Assembly: GCA_016208545.1 (NCBI GenBank)
Contig: JACQXU010000023.1
Span: 1-20,808 of the forward strand
Source: Candidatus Uhrbacteria bacterium
GTDB lineage: Bacteria; Patescibacteriota; Patescibacteriia; UBA9934; GWF2-40-263
DNA length: 20,808 bases
Reading direction: 5' to 3'
Shown: positions 5,311-13,511 of the stretch, piece after piece
How positions within the stretch are numbered: the stretch's first letter is position 1
Layout of the letters: every line of letters begins with the position of its first letter
Program-made: the position numbers and the translations under genes
The notes under the pieces: model-generated
Database searches by the model: none
Told to the model about the DNA's origin: nothing
Seen by the model: only the letters and a program-made list of their open reading frames with translations

Positions 5311-6711
5311 TTTATACCATTCCATATTTATTTCTTTAACAATAATTTTTGCGCCGAGTTCTTCAATGAGCGGTGATGAAAATGTAAACTTCCAACTATT
5401 TTTTTCGAAAACCAACGGTGCTGTGGCGAACTCAAAAGTTTTTACGAGCCACTCCCCTTCTTGTCGCGGCGGATTATACGTTGTCAAAATAAATTCTATT
5501 TTAGAGTTTACAATATCAGTGTATGGACGAATTGCAACAGGATCAGGAACAAAATACTGCGACTTAGCAAAAGCAATCGGGCTGTCTACAAAAATTTCAA
5601 TATCGCCTTTTGGAACTTTAACTTCTTTAAGTTCTGGACTTGCTTGAAACGTAAACATTTCGTAAGGCTCTGAAATTGGCGCCTCTATTCCATCAATCAA
5701 AACATTTTGAACGCCTTCGGCGTGCCGAGTTTGCATTTGGAAACGTTCCGAAGTCGTCCAAATAGAAACAAGTTCTGCGACTTCACGATAACCAATCTCG
5801 TCGCCGATGTAAACCATGTTCAAAAATACGATTTTATTTTGTGTTGTATGAATTTTTCTGAAAAAAATATCACGCGGAGCATTCAATACAACTTTGTAAA
5901 CTCCTTCTGAAAGTCCTGGTACAGATAAACTCAATTTTTTCATTTCGGACGGAACCGCATCGCGTTTCAAATTTCCATCGTCAGCCGCGCGAGCATCGGC
6001 AATAGGTTTTCCGTTTTCATCAAAAACAATCGCAATAACAGAATCCGATCCTTCGTCACGATTCATATCCATATATTCAAACTCAAACGAAAGGATTTCA
6101 TTTTTGATGTACGTTTTGAGTTCGTGCGATCCGCGCAAACTTACGGAAATTGTTTTTTGAATTGATGACGGCTCATAATTAGAAAGCCTAAGCGCAACAG
6201 GATAATCAGCTTTATACACAGCAACTTGTTCTCGCTTTGGAGGATTGCTAAAAAAATCTGAAATTGAATTATATTTCGGATTTTTTTGAAACAAAGTCAA
6301 AGTTCCGTCTGTTATTCGTCTCCAAGAAAGTTTATCAATCAATAAATTGTGCAAAGGTTGTAAATCGTATCCATCTGGATTTGTGCGAACCAGTCCGCCG
6401 AATTCCACAATCGGAGCTGTTTCATTTTGAAACCAAATATCAAACGAAACACGAGCAAACGCCCGGTGCGGATGTAAAAAGAAAAAAACTGGATCAGCAA
6501 TGATCGCCTGCGACCACGAATCATTTTTTTTGATTGGTTGCTGAACTCGATCCGATGGAGCCAGAGCATCAATGTATGGCGATGTTTCATTCACTGAATG
6601 TTGAATTTCAAAAACTCCGCTGGGAACAAAATACTGCTCACTCAAATATGAGAGCAGAGCAAGCGGAAAAAGAAGAAAAATTAATTGAACAAAACGAATG
6701 AGAAATTTCAT
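5287..6711 (-). CDS. Membrane-anchored or secreted protein, unknown function
   Basis: The 474-residue protein begins with a short basic stretch and a hydrophobic segment (about residues 6-24, LIRFVQLIFLLFPLALLSYL) acting as a signal peptide or membrane anchor. The remainder is polar and probably beta-rich, outside the membrane. No cysteine-rich, lipobox or enzymatic motif is seen and I do not recognise the family. Its ATG overlaps the stop of the GT-C gene by four bases (ATGA), so the two are probably translationally coupled and work together, perhaps on the same surface glycan. The final residues come from a word-repeat array, suggesting the original stop codon has shifted. Confidence 0.65.
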   Translation of the reverse strand: MKFLIRFVQLIFLLFPLALLSYLSEQYFVPSGVFEIQHSVNETSPYIDALAPSDRVQQPIKKNDSWSQAIIADPVFFFLHPHRAFARVSFDIWFQNETAPIVEFGGLVRTNPDGYDLQPLHNLLIDKLSWRRITDGTLTLFQKNPKYNSISDFFSNPPKREQVAVYKADYPVALRLSNYEPSSIQKTISVSLRGSHELKTYIKNEILSFEFEYMDMNRDEGSDSVIAIVFDENGKPIADARAADDGNLKRDAVPSEMKKLSLSVPGLSEGVYKVVLNAPRDIFFRKIHTTQNKIVFLNMVYIGDEIGYREVAELVSIWTTSERFQMQTRHAEGVQNVLIDGIEAPISEPYEMFTFQASPELKEVKVPKGDIEIFVDSPIAFAKSQYFVPDPVAIRPYTDIVNSKIEFILTTYNPPRQEGEWLVKTFEFATAPLVFEKNSWKFTFSSPLIEELGAKIIVKEINMEWYKKSRKVGE

Positions 6712-8276
6712 GGAATGAAAATTTTGTAAAGCGTTTCTTCGTTGAACGTTTGAATTGGTTCAATCTGAAGCCCAAGATTTTTCAATTTGGAATTATTTAG
6801 ATAGTCAAGGTCGCTTTGTGGAAAAGTGATGCCGTAGTAAAAAAGCGGCGTAGTTGAGGCAATTTTTGGCATGAGCGAATATGTAAATTCTGAACGAAGT
6901 GGATAACGCACACGGCGCTCTGGAAAAAAGAGTTTGTCTCCCCTGTCAACAACAATTACAGAATCTGGAGTTGTGATAGCGAGCACTTCTTTTTTAATTT
7001 GACGTGATTCTAGTAATTCATCAGAAACTTTTGTGAGTGAATCTTGTCCCTCAAAAAAAACAATACGCACATTCAAACCGATAACCAATACAATAATCGA
7101 ACTCAAAAATAAACTGCGAGCGAAACGTGTTCTGCCTTTATCAGAGATCCAAACAATCGCTTCACTCACAAACGGAATAGATAAAACAAAAATCGGAAGC
7201 CAGTATCGAACATAAGAATTCGCAATTGTGATTTGAGTTGAATCAGGATTATCAAACAGGGTCCAGCTTCCATACCAAAGTCCAAGCCAAATTGAAATTG
7301 CAATAAATAAAAAAACAAAATTTCTGAAACGAGAAAAAACGATCGGAATTCCTACAAGCGCCAAAACTGAAAGCCACCAAAATAATATCACACCGTAATT
7401 TGAAACATGATTCGCAACCGAACGCACATTTATACCAAATGGAAATAAAATCGTAAGTTGCGTTGCTTGTTCCTGCGCAATAAATCCTTCAGTCAAAACC
7501 TCGGAGGTGTAGCCGGTTGTTAATGGATGTCCATATGTGACTGCGTTGAAATAAAAAAATGGAAGAAGACCAACAAAAATTCCAATAAAAAATACAGCGA
7601 TCTTTTTTTTGCCGATTTTTTTGGCTTGAAATAATGCGAGCAAAAATACAATTGCAAAAACCCAAAAAATTTCAGAGGCTCGAACAAAGAGAGAAAGGCC
7701 GATTAGAAAACCAGAGATTAAAAGGTTTTGGGTTTTGGGTGCTGGGTTTTGGAAAAAGAAAAAATAAGCTGCAAAAATAAGTAAACTGACAAATAAAACA
7801 TTGTGCATGAGCGACCGCGAGCTGTAATACCAAATAGCCGGATGCATCAAAAATAAAATCGTGCTTACGTCAGAAACTTTTTGCGAAAAAAAGACAGATA
7901 AAACTCGACGAAACGCAAGCGCAGAAAAAATAGCGATGATCGGAGTCAAAAGAGGCAAAATCCAATCTCCAAAAACAAAAATTATGGCTCCGTACAAAGC
8001 TGGCAAGCCAAGAAAACTTCCTGGCATCAGCAATCCACCTCTCGCAATTGTGCTTCTAGGATGAAAAGCGTCTCCCAATTCAGAATTCAATGAATCAGAA
8101 ACGGAAAATAATCCTGTTTTTGAAAATCGGCGCGTAAAAAATGCGTTTGCTGTTTCATCAGGAGAAACATAAACATCTCCAGCACTAGGGATCGTAACCA
8201 CGAGTGTTCCGACAAAAAAGGCTGCTGAAACGGCGATAAAAAAAATCAAAAAATAGCGAGACGATTTATAATCCAT
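6708..8276 (-). CDS. GT-C type polytopic glycosyltransferase (PMT/ArnT-like)
   Basis: The 522-residue integral membrane protein has roughly 10-12 hydrophobic helices. The first extracytoplasmic loop carries an acidic motif (SPDET, Asp40-Glu41) of the kind used by GT-C enzymes to bind lipid-phosphate-linked sugar donors. Downstream segments such as SSRSLMHNVL and VRASEIFW also fit the group. It likely transfers a sugar from a polyprenyl phosphate donor, which the DPM-like enzyme at 15099-15764 could supply, to a glycan or protein outside the cell. It overlaps the PgsA-like gene by 11 bases at its 5' end and the anchored-protein gene by 4 at its 3' end. Residues around QNPAPKTQN are encoded by a CCAAAACCC-word array (7724-7752) and look inserted. 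Acceptor unknown. Confidence 0.7.
   Translation of the reverse strand: MDYKSSRYFLIFFIAVSAAFFVGTLVVTIPSAGDVYVSPDETANAFFTRRFSKTGLFSVSDSLNSELGDAFHPRSTIARGGLLMPGSFLGLPALYGAIIFVFGDWILPLLTPIIAIFSALAFRRVLSVFFSQKVSDVSTILFLMHPAIWYYSSRSLMHNVLFVSLLIFAAYFFFFQNPAPKTQNLLISGFLIGLSLFVRASEIFWVFAIVFLLALFQAKKIGKKKIAVFFIGIFVGLLPFFYFNAVTYGHPLTTGYTSEVLTEGFIAQEQATQLTILFPFGINVRSVANHVSNYGVILFWWLSVLALVGIPIVFSRFRNFVFLFIAISIWLGLWYGSWTLFDNPDSTQITIANSYVRYWLPIFVLSIPFVSEAIVWISDKGRTRFARSLFLSSIIVLVIGLNVRIVFFEGQDSLTKVSDELLESRQIKKEVLAITTPDSVIVVDRGDKLFFPERRVRYPLRSEFTYSLMPKIASTTPLFYYGITFPQSDLDYLNNSKLKNLGLQIEPIQTFNEETLYKIFIP
7724..7752. repeat. CCAAAACCC-word array inside the GT-C gene
   Basis: On the minus strand the stretch is CCAAAACCCAGCACCC followed by AAAACCCAAAACC, about four copies of a 7-base word. 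It is in frame and encodes QNPAPKTQN between two hydrophobic helices. Confidence 0.7.
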
Positions 8277-8844
8277 AAGTAAACAAACTGATCACAGCAA
8301 AAACAATAGCTAGAGACAAAGTTCCTATTGATACTGGAATGAACAAATCGTATCCTGCCCAAAGTGCAATCAGCAAAAACCCAACGCCCAAAACCTGCAA
8401 AAACATTTTCATTTTTCCAAAAATATTCGCGCTTGTAATTTTTCCATCTAGTTTTCGAAAATAGCCTCCTATAATAATTAACACTTCCAAAAAAACAATG
8501 ATGAGACCAAAAACAAGATTAACATGAGTTACCACAACCAAAAGCACAACAGAAGATATCAAAATTTTGTCGGCGACAGGATCGTAAAATGTTCCCCACT
8601 CTGTTATTTGTTTTCGAACTCGAGCGAGCGAGCCGTCAATCGCGTCTGTAAACGCAACGAAAATAAAAAACGGCACTCCGAAACTGTAATTCTCTATTGC
8701 AAGAAAATACAAAACAAACGGAATACAGATGAATCGAAAAACTGTCACCATGTTTGGGGTGATGAACCTTGGCACAAGTGGTACAATTGTATAGCGCATG
8801 AAATGGTCATGCGGAAACAGTTTCGCCGGATCTCGTTGGTTCAT
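8266..8844 (-). CDS. CDP-alcohol phosphatidyltransferase, PgsA-like
   Basis: Membrane enzyme that moves a phosphatidyl group from a CDP-lipid to an alcohol, probably glycerol-3-phosphate. The full family signature is present: Asp67, Asp70-Gly71, Ala74-Arg75, Gly84, Asp88 and Asp92 in DAIDGSLAR ... GTFYDPVAD. The protein has 192 residues and about six hydrophobic segments, normal for PgsA. The N-terminal FPHDHFMRYTIVPLVPRFITPN block supports the start at 8844, which directly abuts the start of the plus-strand gene. A -10-like TAAGAT (8856-8851) ends six bases before the ATG, consistent with a leaderless mRNA. It is first in a four-gene run with GT-C, anchored and small membrane proteins. The alcohol could instead be inositol phosphate or another polyol. 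Confidence 0.82.
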   Translation of the reverse strand: MNQRDPAKLFPHDHFMRYTIVPLVPRFITPNMVTVFRFICIPFVLYFLAIENYSFGVPFFIFVAFTDAIDGSLARVRKQITEWGTFYDPVADKILISSVVLLVVVTHVNLVFGLIIVFLEVLIIIGGYFRKLDGKITSANIFGKMKMFLQVLGVGFLLIALWAGYDLFIPVSIGTLSLAIVFAVISLFTYGL

Positions 8845-10968
8845 ATGAAAATCTTATTCAAGTCTAACATCTTTTCTTTGCTTTTTCTAGCAATTTTTTT
8901 GTTGAATGTTTATATTTTTGAGTCATCTGCCATCGGAATACTCCTGCTTTTGGCTTATTTAGCTGTATTTGGATCCAAAATGGGAACAATTGTTGCTAGA
9001 GGTGAAACCGGTCCTGTGCGCTTTTGGATTGGAAGTCTCACTCTAATATCCTGTATTTCGCTCATTTTAACGATCGCTTATTACATCGTATTCATTCCAA
9101 AAGAGCTGGTCATAATACTAATTTTATTAACTCCGCCGTTTGTTGATATTTTACATAAACGTTTTGGCGGTTTGCCTTTTTTTGAACGGTTCCACGAAGT
9201 GTGGAAAGAACACTCACACAAAATCGGCCGCGGAGTTTTACTTTCATTTTCATTGATTTTGATTTTAGGATTTTTGTTTATTGGTAAACTTCTCAATTCA
9301 CAAATAACAGACGCTGTTCGTTCGCCTTGGGATCGAGTTGACGCGAGTGTGATTGTGCTCATGGGACTTTTGCTTTTACTTTTGTTTGGACTTTTGGTGC
9401 GCGGACACGAACGCGTTTTGTCTTTGCCTGCAGTATCATTCGTTTTATTTTTATTTTTATCGCTTGTACTTTTTGTTTTTCCGATCGGATATGGTTTTGA
9501 TTCCTTCATCCACAAAGCGACTGAACAATATCTTTCGGAATTTGGAACAATAAGTCCAAAACCATTTTATTATATCGGACAGTACTCGCTCACACTTTTT
9601 TTCCATCATGGATTTGTTTTGCCGATTTCAGTTGTTGATGCTTATCTCGTTCCGATTTTGACTGCTTTGTTTTTGCCAATCGCTTGGTACACTGCCGCGA
9701 TTCACATCACAGGGAAAAAAAGTCTTTCCGCACTGACATTGACAGGTATTTTTTTGATTCCGCTTGGATCTTTCATAATCACAACTCCGCAATCTCTCGC
9801 AAATCTTTGGACGCTTTTGCTTATTCTTGCTTCTGCTCCGTATTTATTTGCCGCGGAACGTCCGCGTTTCATTTTTTTTGGTCTAATCGCGCTTACTACA
9901 CTAGCAATTCATCCCATAGCTGGTCTGCCTGCGGTGCTTTATTTTGCTCTTCTTTGCGCTGATCCAGAACGTGCGCCAAAATCCTGGAAAGCTGTTTCAA
10001 AATCTGTTTTCGGAGCGATTGTGATTCTCACAAGCGTAATTCTTCCTTTGTCATTTCTTTTCAACGCGTGGTTGAGCGGCCAAAAACTTTTTATAAAGTG
10101 GTCAGCGTTAAACCCTGTCAAAATTTTTAGCGGACTTAATCTATCATTATTTTTTGAAAACAAATTTTCTCCATTTTTAGATTTTGTATATCTTTACGGC
10201 CGAAATGCTTTTATTATTTTGATAATTATTTCCGTGTGCGCTTGGTGGATGTATCGTAAAGATATTCCGCGCCGCACTCGCGCGATTTTATGCATGATCG
10301 TCGCGCTTTCAATCAATTATTTAATAATGAAAACCGCAATTGATTTCACATTCCTAATTGATTACGAACGATTAAATTATTCCTCTCGGCTTGTCCCTTT
10401 AATCACATTTTTTTTGATTCCATTTTTTATTTTGGGACTCGGTCATTTTCTTTTGAATTTGCGAAGTCGCCCTATTTCACTTTATACCTCAACGCTCGCA
10501 CTTTTATGCGCGTTTGCCTTGAGCGCATTTTATATGACGTATCCGCGACATGACGCATATGAAACCAATCGCGGTTTCAATGTGAGTGCCCATGATCAGG
10601 TGGCAGTGCTGTTGGTCGAAGAATGGTCTGCTCAAGCGCCTTATATTTCGCTTGCTAATCAATCTGTTTCAGCCGCGGCAATTGAACAGATTGGATTTAG
10701 ATATTACGGATCGCTCTTTTTCTATCCAATTCCGACAGGCGAGCCTTTGTATCAATACTTTTTAAAAATGAATGAAGCTCCTACGCGCGAAATTGCGCAG
10801 GAAGCGCTAACACTCGTTCCAATGCACGGCGACGTAAAAACAATTTTCTTTTTTGTAAACAACTACTGGTGGGACGCGCCACGAATTATCGAAACAGCCA
10901 AAACAACTGCTGACGACTGGCGCGCAGTCGGCAATGGAGCTGTGTATGTGTTTAAGTATGAATTTTGA
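8845..10968 (+). CDS. Large polytopic membrane protein, possible GT-C type
   Basis: The 707-residue protein has many hydrophobic helices from the N-terminus (residues 8-25, 29-45 and so on) to about residue 575, followed by a soluble C-terminal region of about 130 residues. After a run of six or seven helices comes GYGFDSFIHKATEQYL (Asp219, His223) and then ISPKPFYYIGQYSL, an arrangement like the first acidic loop of GT-C enzymes. I recognise this pattern as common in CPR hypothetical proteins but know no assigned function. The start at 8845 was chosen since MKILFKSNIFSLLF begins the first helix. An upstream extension to 8524 is the antisense of the PgsA-like gene. The start codon touches the divergent start at 8844. 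It ends before a convergent GT4 gene, separated by a hairpin array. Confidence 0.65.
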   Translation: MKILFKSNIFSLLFLAIFLLNVYIFESSAIGILLLLAYLAVFGSKMGTIVARGETGPVRFWIGSLTLISCISLILTIAYYIVFIPKELVIILILLTPPFVDILHKRFGGLPFFERFHEVWKEHSHKIGRGVLLSFSLILILGFLFIGKLLNSQITDAVRSPWDRVDASVIVLMGLLLLLLFGLLVRGHERVLSLPAVSFVLFLFLSLVLFVFPIGYGFDSFIHKATEQYLSEFGTISPKPFYYIGQYSLTLFFHHGFVLPISVVDAYLVPILTALFLPIAWYTAAIHITGKKSLSALTLTGIFLIPLGSFIITTPQSLANLWTLLLILASAPYLFAAERPRFIFFGLIALTTLAIHPIAGLPAVLYFALLCADPERAPKSWKAVSKSVFGAIVILTSVILPLSFLFNAWLSGQKLFIKWSALNPVKIFSGLNLSLFFENKFSPFLDFVYLYGRNAFIILIIISVCAWWMYRKDIPRRTRAILCMIVALSINYLIMKTAIDFTFLIDYERLNYSSRLVPLITFFLIPFFILGLGHFLLNLRSRPISLYTSTLALLCAFALSAFYMTYPRHDAYETNRGFNVSAHDQVAVLLVEEWSAQAPYISLANQSVSAAAIEQIGFRYYGSLFFYPIPTGEPLYQYFLKMNEAPTREIAQEALTLVPMHGDVKTIFFFVNNYWWDAPRIIETAKTTADDWRAVGNGAVYVFKYEF

Positions 10969-10971
10969 AAA

Positions 10972-11060
10972 AGTAGTAAGTATTAAGTAGTAAGTATTAG
11001 GTATACACGCTTTTATTTTTACGCATATACTTACTACATACTACTTACTACCTACTACTA
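10972..11060. repeat. TAGTAAGTA-word inverted repeat between convergent genes
   Basis: The left arm (10972-11006) consists of AGTAGTAAGTATTA-like words. The right arm (11026-11060) is an imperfect reverse complement. A T-rich loop lies between. The array enters the GT4 gene and encodes its last residues (VVGSK) and stop codon. It may act as a two-way terminator. Confidence 0.7.
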
Positions 11061-12267
11061 TTCCTTCCAACTCATCAACATATTTTTTAATCGAAAAACG
11101 TTCTGCGCTATTTTGAATCTCTTTTGTTTTTGACCAAAACAACTCGCGCTCTTGCGAAAATCGAGTTAACGCTCGCGCAAGCTCACCAACATTTGCAGGT
11201 TCCACAAGCAAACCATTTTCTCCGTCTTTCACAAGTTCTGGAATGCCTCCAATTTTTGAAGCAATCACAGGTGTGCCAACTTGAAAACTTTCATAAATTA
11301 CTGTTGGGGAATTTTCATAACAAAACGACGGCAAAACAACGACATCACATTCTCGCATCAATCTTCTAATGTGTTCGAGTGATATAAATCCGTGAAAAAC
11401 AATTCGTGGATCGGTTTTTGATTTTTCAACCACGCGCTTTGCTGATGTTCCGTCACCAGCAATATGAAGTTCAAATGGAAATGAAATCTGCGAAACGGCT
11501 GAAAGCAAAATATCAATTCCTTTGTGCGGTTCAACTTGTCCGACAAACAAAAAACGAATTGATCCGCTCGGCGGCGTAGTTTCCCGTTCGGTTCTGCTGA
11601 CGTATTTCGGCGTCGGATTTGGAATTACTCGAGTGTTGCAAATACTATCCGGCCGGATAGTATTTGAATTTTCAAAAAAACCTCGCAAGCGATAAAAATG
11701 CGATAAAAATTCTGATGGAGAAATTACAATGTCTGGTGAACCAATGGCGCGTTTTGTCGCTCGCTCATACAACCGCCTCATTAAACTTTCTCGTTTCTCA
11801 TTTCCATAAATAAGCACACCGCTTGGAATTGACAATTGCACATCGTGAATTGTGTGAATGTGACGAATCCCCATTTTTTGAATTTGCAAGCCTGCGCTCA
11901 TTCCAAAACCTTTCAGGTTGTGCGTAAAAATAACATCCGGTGCTTCGTCTTTTAAAAGACGTCCTAGAACAGAACTCTGTAGTGGCCCGAAAAGATCAAT
12001 CAGGTGCCAAATTAAGCGCAAAAAAAATGGATAGCGATGCGCGTTTAAAAGATGATAGAGATTCAATGGAAAAAATCGAAAAACACGTTCTACATAATGT
12101 TCGATAACAGTCGGACGCAAACTTTTCATTCCAGAAAACGGCTTTGTTGTAACAACAAAAACATCATGCCCGCGCAAACTAAATTCATCAGCAACACGCT
12201 GTGCGATAAGTTCAGCTCCGCCGCGCTCAAAAGGGGGATAAAGATTTGAAAAAAAACCGATTTTCAT
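11041..12267 (-). CDS. Glycosyltransferase family 4 (GT-B fold)
   Basis: Cytoplasmic, probably transfers a hexose from a nucleotide sugar onto a lipid-linked glycan. The 408 residues have the N-terminal GT-B acceptor domain (YPPFERGGAE at 10-19) and the donor domain: FVGQVEPHKG (241-250), HIAGDG (268-273) and the catalytic E-x7-E motif (Glu318 to Glu326 in ENSPTVIYE), followed by GTPVIASKIGGIPE. Family length is normal. Its ATG overlaps the stop of the next GT4 gene by four bases (ATGA), so the two are coupled. The last residues are encoded by the word-repeat array. Sugar specificity cannot be read from sequence. Confidence 0.85.
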   Translation of the reverse strand: MKIGFFSNLYPPFERGGAELIAQRVADEFSLRGHDVFVVTTKPFSGMKSLRPTVIEHYVERVFRFFPLNLYHLLNAHRYPFFLRLIWHLIDLFGPLQSSVLGRLLKDEAPDVIFTHNLKGFGMSAGLQIQKMGIRHIHTIHDVQLSIPSGVLIYGNEKRESLMRRLYERATKRAIGSPDIVISPSEFLSHFYRLRGFFENSNTIRPDSICNTRVIPNPTPKYVSRTERETTPPSGSIRFLFVGQVEPHKGIDILLSAVSQISFPFELHIAGDGTSAKRVVEKSKTDPRIVFHGFISLEHIRRLMRECDVVVLPSFCYENSPTVIYESFQVGTPVIASKIGGIPELVKDGENGLLVEPANVGELARALTRFSQERELFWSKTKEIQNSAERFSIKKYVDELEGIVVGSK

Positions 12268-13433
12268 ACGTATTCTCTCGAGCTCTTCTGTTCCAAAACA
12301 GACCGATATGTTTCCTCTAGTTTGGTTATAAGCGGATCCCAGTCAAAATACGCTTCAGCGTTTAGTCGCGCAGATTGCCCTAACTTTTGTCGCAATTCAG
12401 ATTGAGTCAAAAGAAGTCGCATCGCATTTGCGAGTTCTAAAACATTTTCCGGAGGAACAAGCAAGCCAGTGTTTCCGTCGAGCACTACTGTTCGAACACC
12501 TGGCAAATTCGAAGCAATAGTTGGAATTCCGCTAGCGGCGGCCTCAAGAGCGACAAGCCCAAACGCTTCTGCGCGACGAGTTGAAGGAAAAATATGAAAA
12601 TCAGCACAGCGATAAATTTTTGGAAGATCACGATCTGCAACGCTTCCCAAAAAATGAACCTTATCTCTACACGACGAACGTCGAATCATTGATTCATAAC
12701 TCGCTCGCAAATTTCCGTCACCAACAATCATCATCTCCCAAGGCAGTGAGTCAATAAGTTCCAAAGCTTCAAATAAAACCGAAACTCCTTTGAAATGATG
12801 GGCACTGTCCAATCCGCCAACAAACAACATTGTTGGAACGTCTGTTTGAATTCCAAGACGTTGTTTGAACAAATCATCTCGTCCTACGCGGAAACGATTA
12901 AGATCAATTCCAAATGGATGAATTTCAACACGATTCATCGCTGATGGAATTTCCGAGATCGTAGAACCATCAATATAATCTTGGCTGCTTGCCAAAATAC
13001 GATCAGCGCGATTCACAAGCCATGGCAAAATTACTCGTCTGTGCGCACCAAACAACGCGCCGCGCATTCCGTTTGCTGTTGCGTCCATGTGATATGTCAT
13101 CACTAAACCCTGATCTTTTGAAATTGTTTTTCTGACAATTGTGGGTTCCGCGCCTCCAAAAAAAGGATAATGAAGATGCACAAGATCAAAGCCTATTAGG
13201 CGTTGAAATAACGACGGCATCACTCCTGCGTTTCCAATGTGAACAATACTTGGAACACGATGAATATATTCAGGATCTTCCACTTCGGCATTATGTTTTG
13301 TTGTAAAAACATGAACGTTGTATCCGCGCTCGCGCAAACGTTCTGTGTATTCAAACGCAACATTTCCCATTCCTCCGCGATATGGAGGATAGGTGCAAAC
13401 AACGTGCGCAACTTTTGGTTTTATTGCAGTCAT
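12264..13433 (-). CDS. Glycosyltransferase family 4 (GT-B fold)
   Basis: A second GT4 enzyme of 389 residues, presumably adding the next sugar of the same glycan. Seen are YPPYRGGMGNVA (15-26), HLHYPFFGGAEP (87-98), FVGGLDSAHHFKG (204-216), VGDG (237-240) and the E-x7-E motif (Glu289 to Glu297 in EAFGLVALE), followed by SGIPTIASNLPGVR. The start at 13433 lies inside the arm of the palindromic repeat at 13429-13505; no other suitable ATG precedes the first beta strand, so the repeat appears to provide the start codon. No Shine-Dalgarno is present. It overlaps the downstream GT4 gene by four bases. Confidence 0.85.
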   Translation of the reverse strand: MTAIKPKVAHVVCTYPPYRGGMGNVAFEYTERLRERGYNVHVFTTKHNAEVEDPEYIHRVPSIVHIGNAGVMPSLFQRLIGFDLVHLHYPFFGGAEPTIVRKTISKDQGLVMTYHMDATANGMRGALFGAHRRVILPWLVNRADRILASSQDYIDGSTISEIPSAMNRVEIHPFGIDLNRFRVGRDDLFKQRLGIQTDVPTMLFVGGLDSAHHFKGVSVLFEALELIDSLPWEMMIVGDGNLRASYESMIRRSSCRDKVHFLGSVADRDLPKIYRCADFHIFPSTRRAEAFGLVALEAAASGIPTIASNLPGVRTVVLDGNTGLLVPPENVLELANAMRLLLTQSELRQKLGQSARLNAEAYFDWDPLITKLEETYRSVLEQKSSREYV

Positions 13434-13505
13434 TGCGAGGAGGCTGTAGGCCGACGAAGCAATCTCGCGAGATTGCTTCGGTCGCTAATGCTCCCTCGCA
13501 ATGAC
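13429..13505. repeat. GTCATTGCGAGG palindromic repeat (MITE/REP-like)
   Basis: Terminal arms GTCATTGCGAGG (13429-13440) and CCTCGCAATGAC (13494-13505) are perfect inverted repeats. Inside is the 26-base palindrome CGAAGCAATCTCG/CGAGATTGCTTCG. It fills nearly all of the gap between the GT2 and GT4 genes. This TGTCATTGCGAG family is known to me as dispersed non-coding repeats in many uncultured bacteria. No transposase is nearby. Confidence 0.85.
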
Positions 13506-13511
13506 AGAAAA

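Noticed and set aside
6708..8276. O-antigen ligase or flippase identity for the GT-C protein
   Set aside because: The acidic SPDET loop near the N-terminus fits GT-C transferases better; no ligase or Wzx motif was seen.
8524..8844. 107-residue N-terminal extension of the large plus-strand membrane protein
   Set aside because: It is antisense to the well-supported CDP-alcohol phosphatidyltransferase signature.
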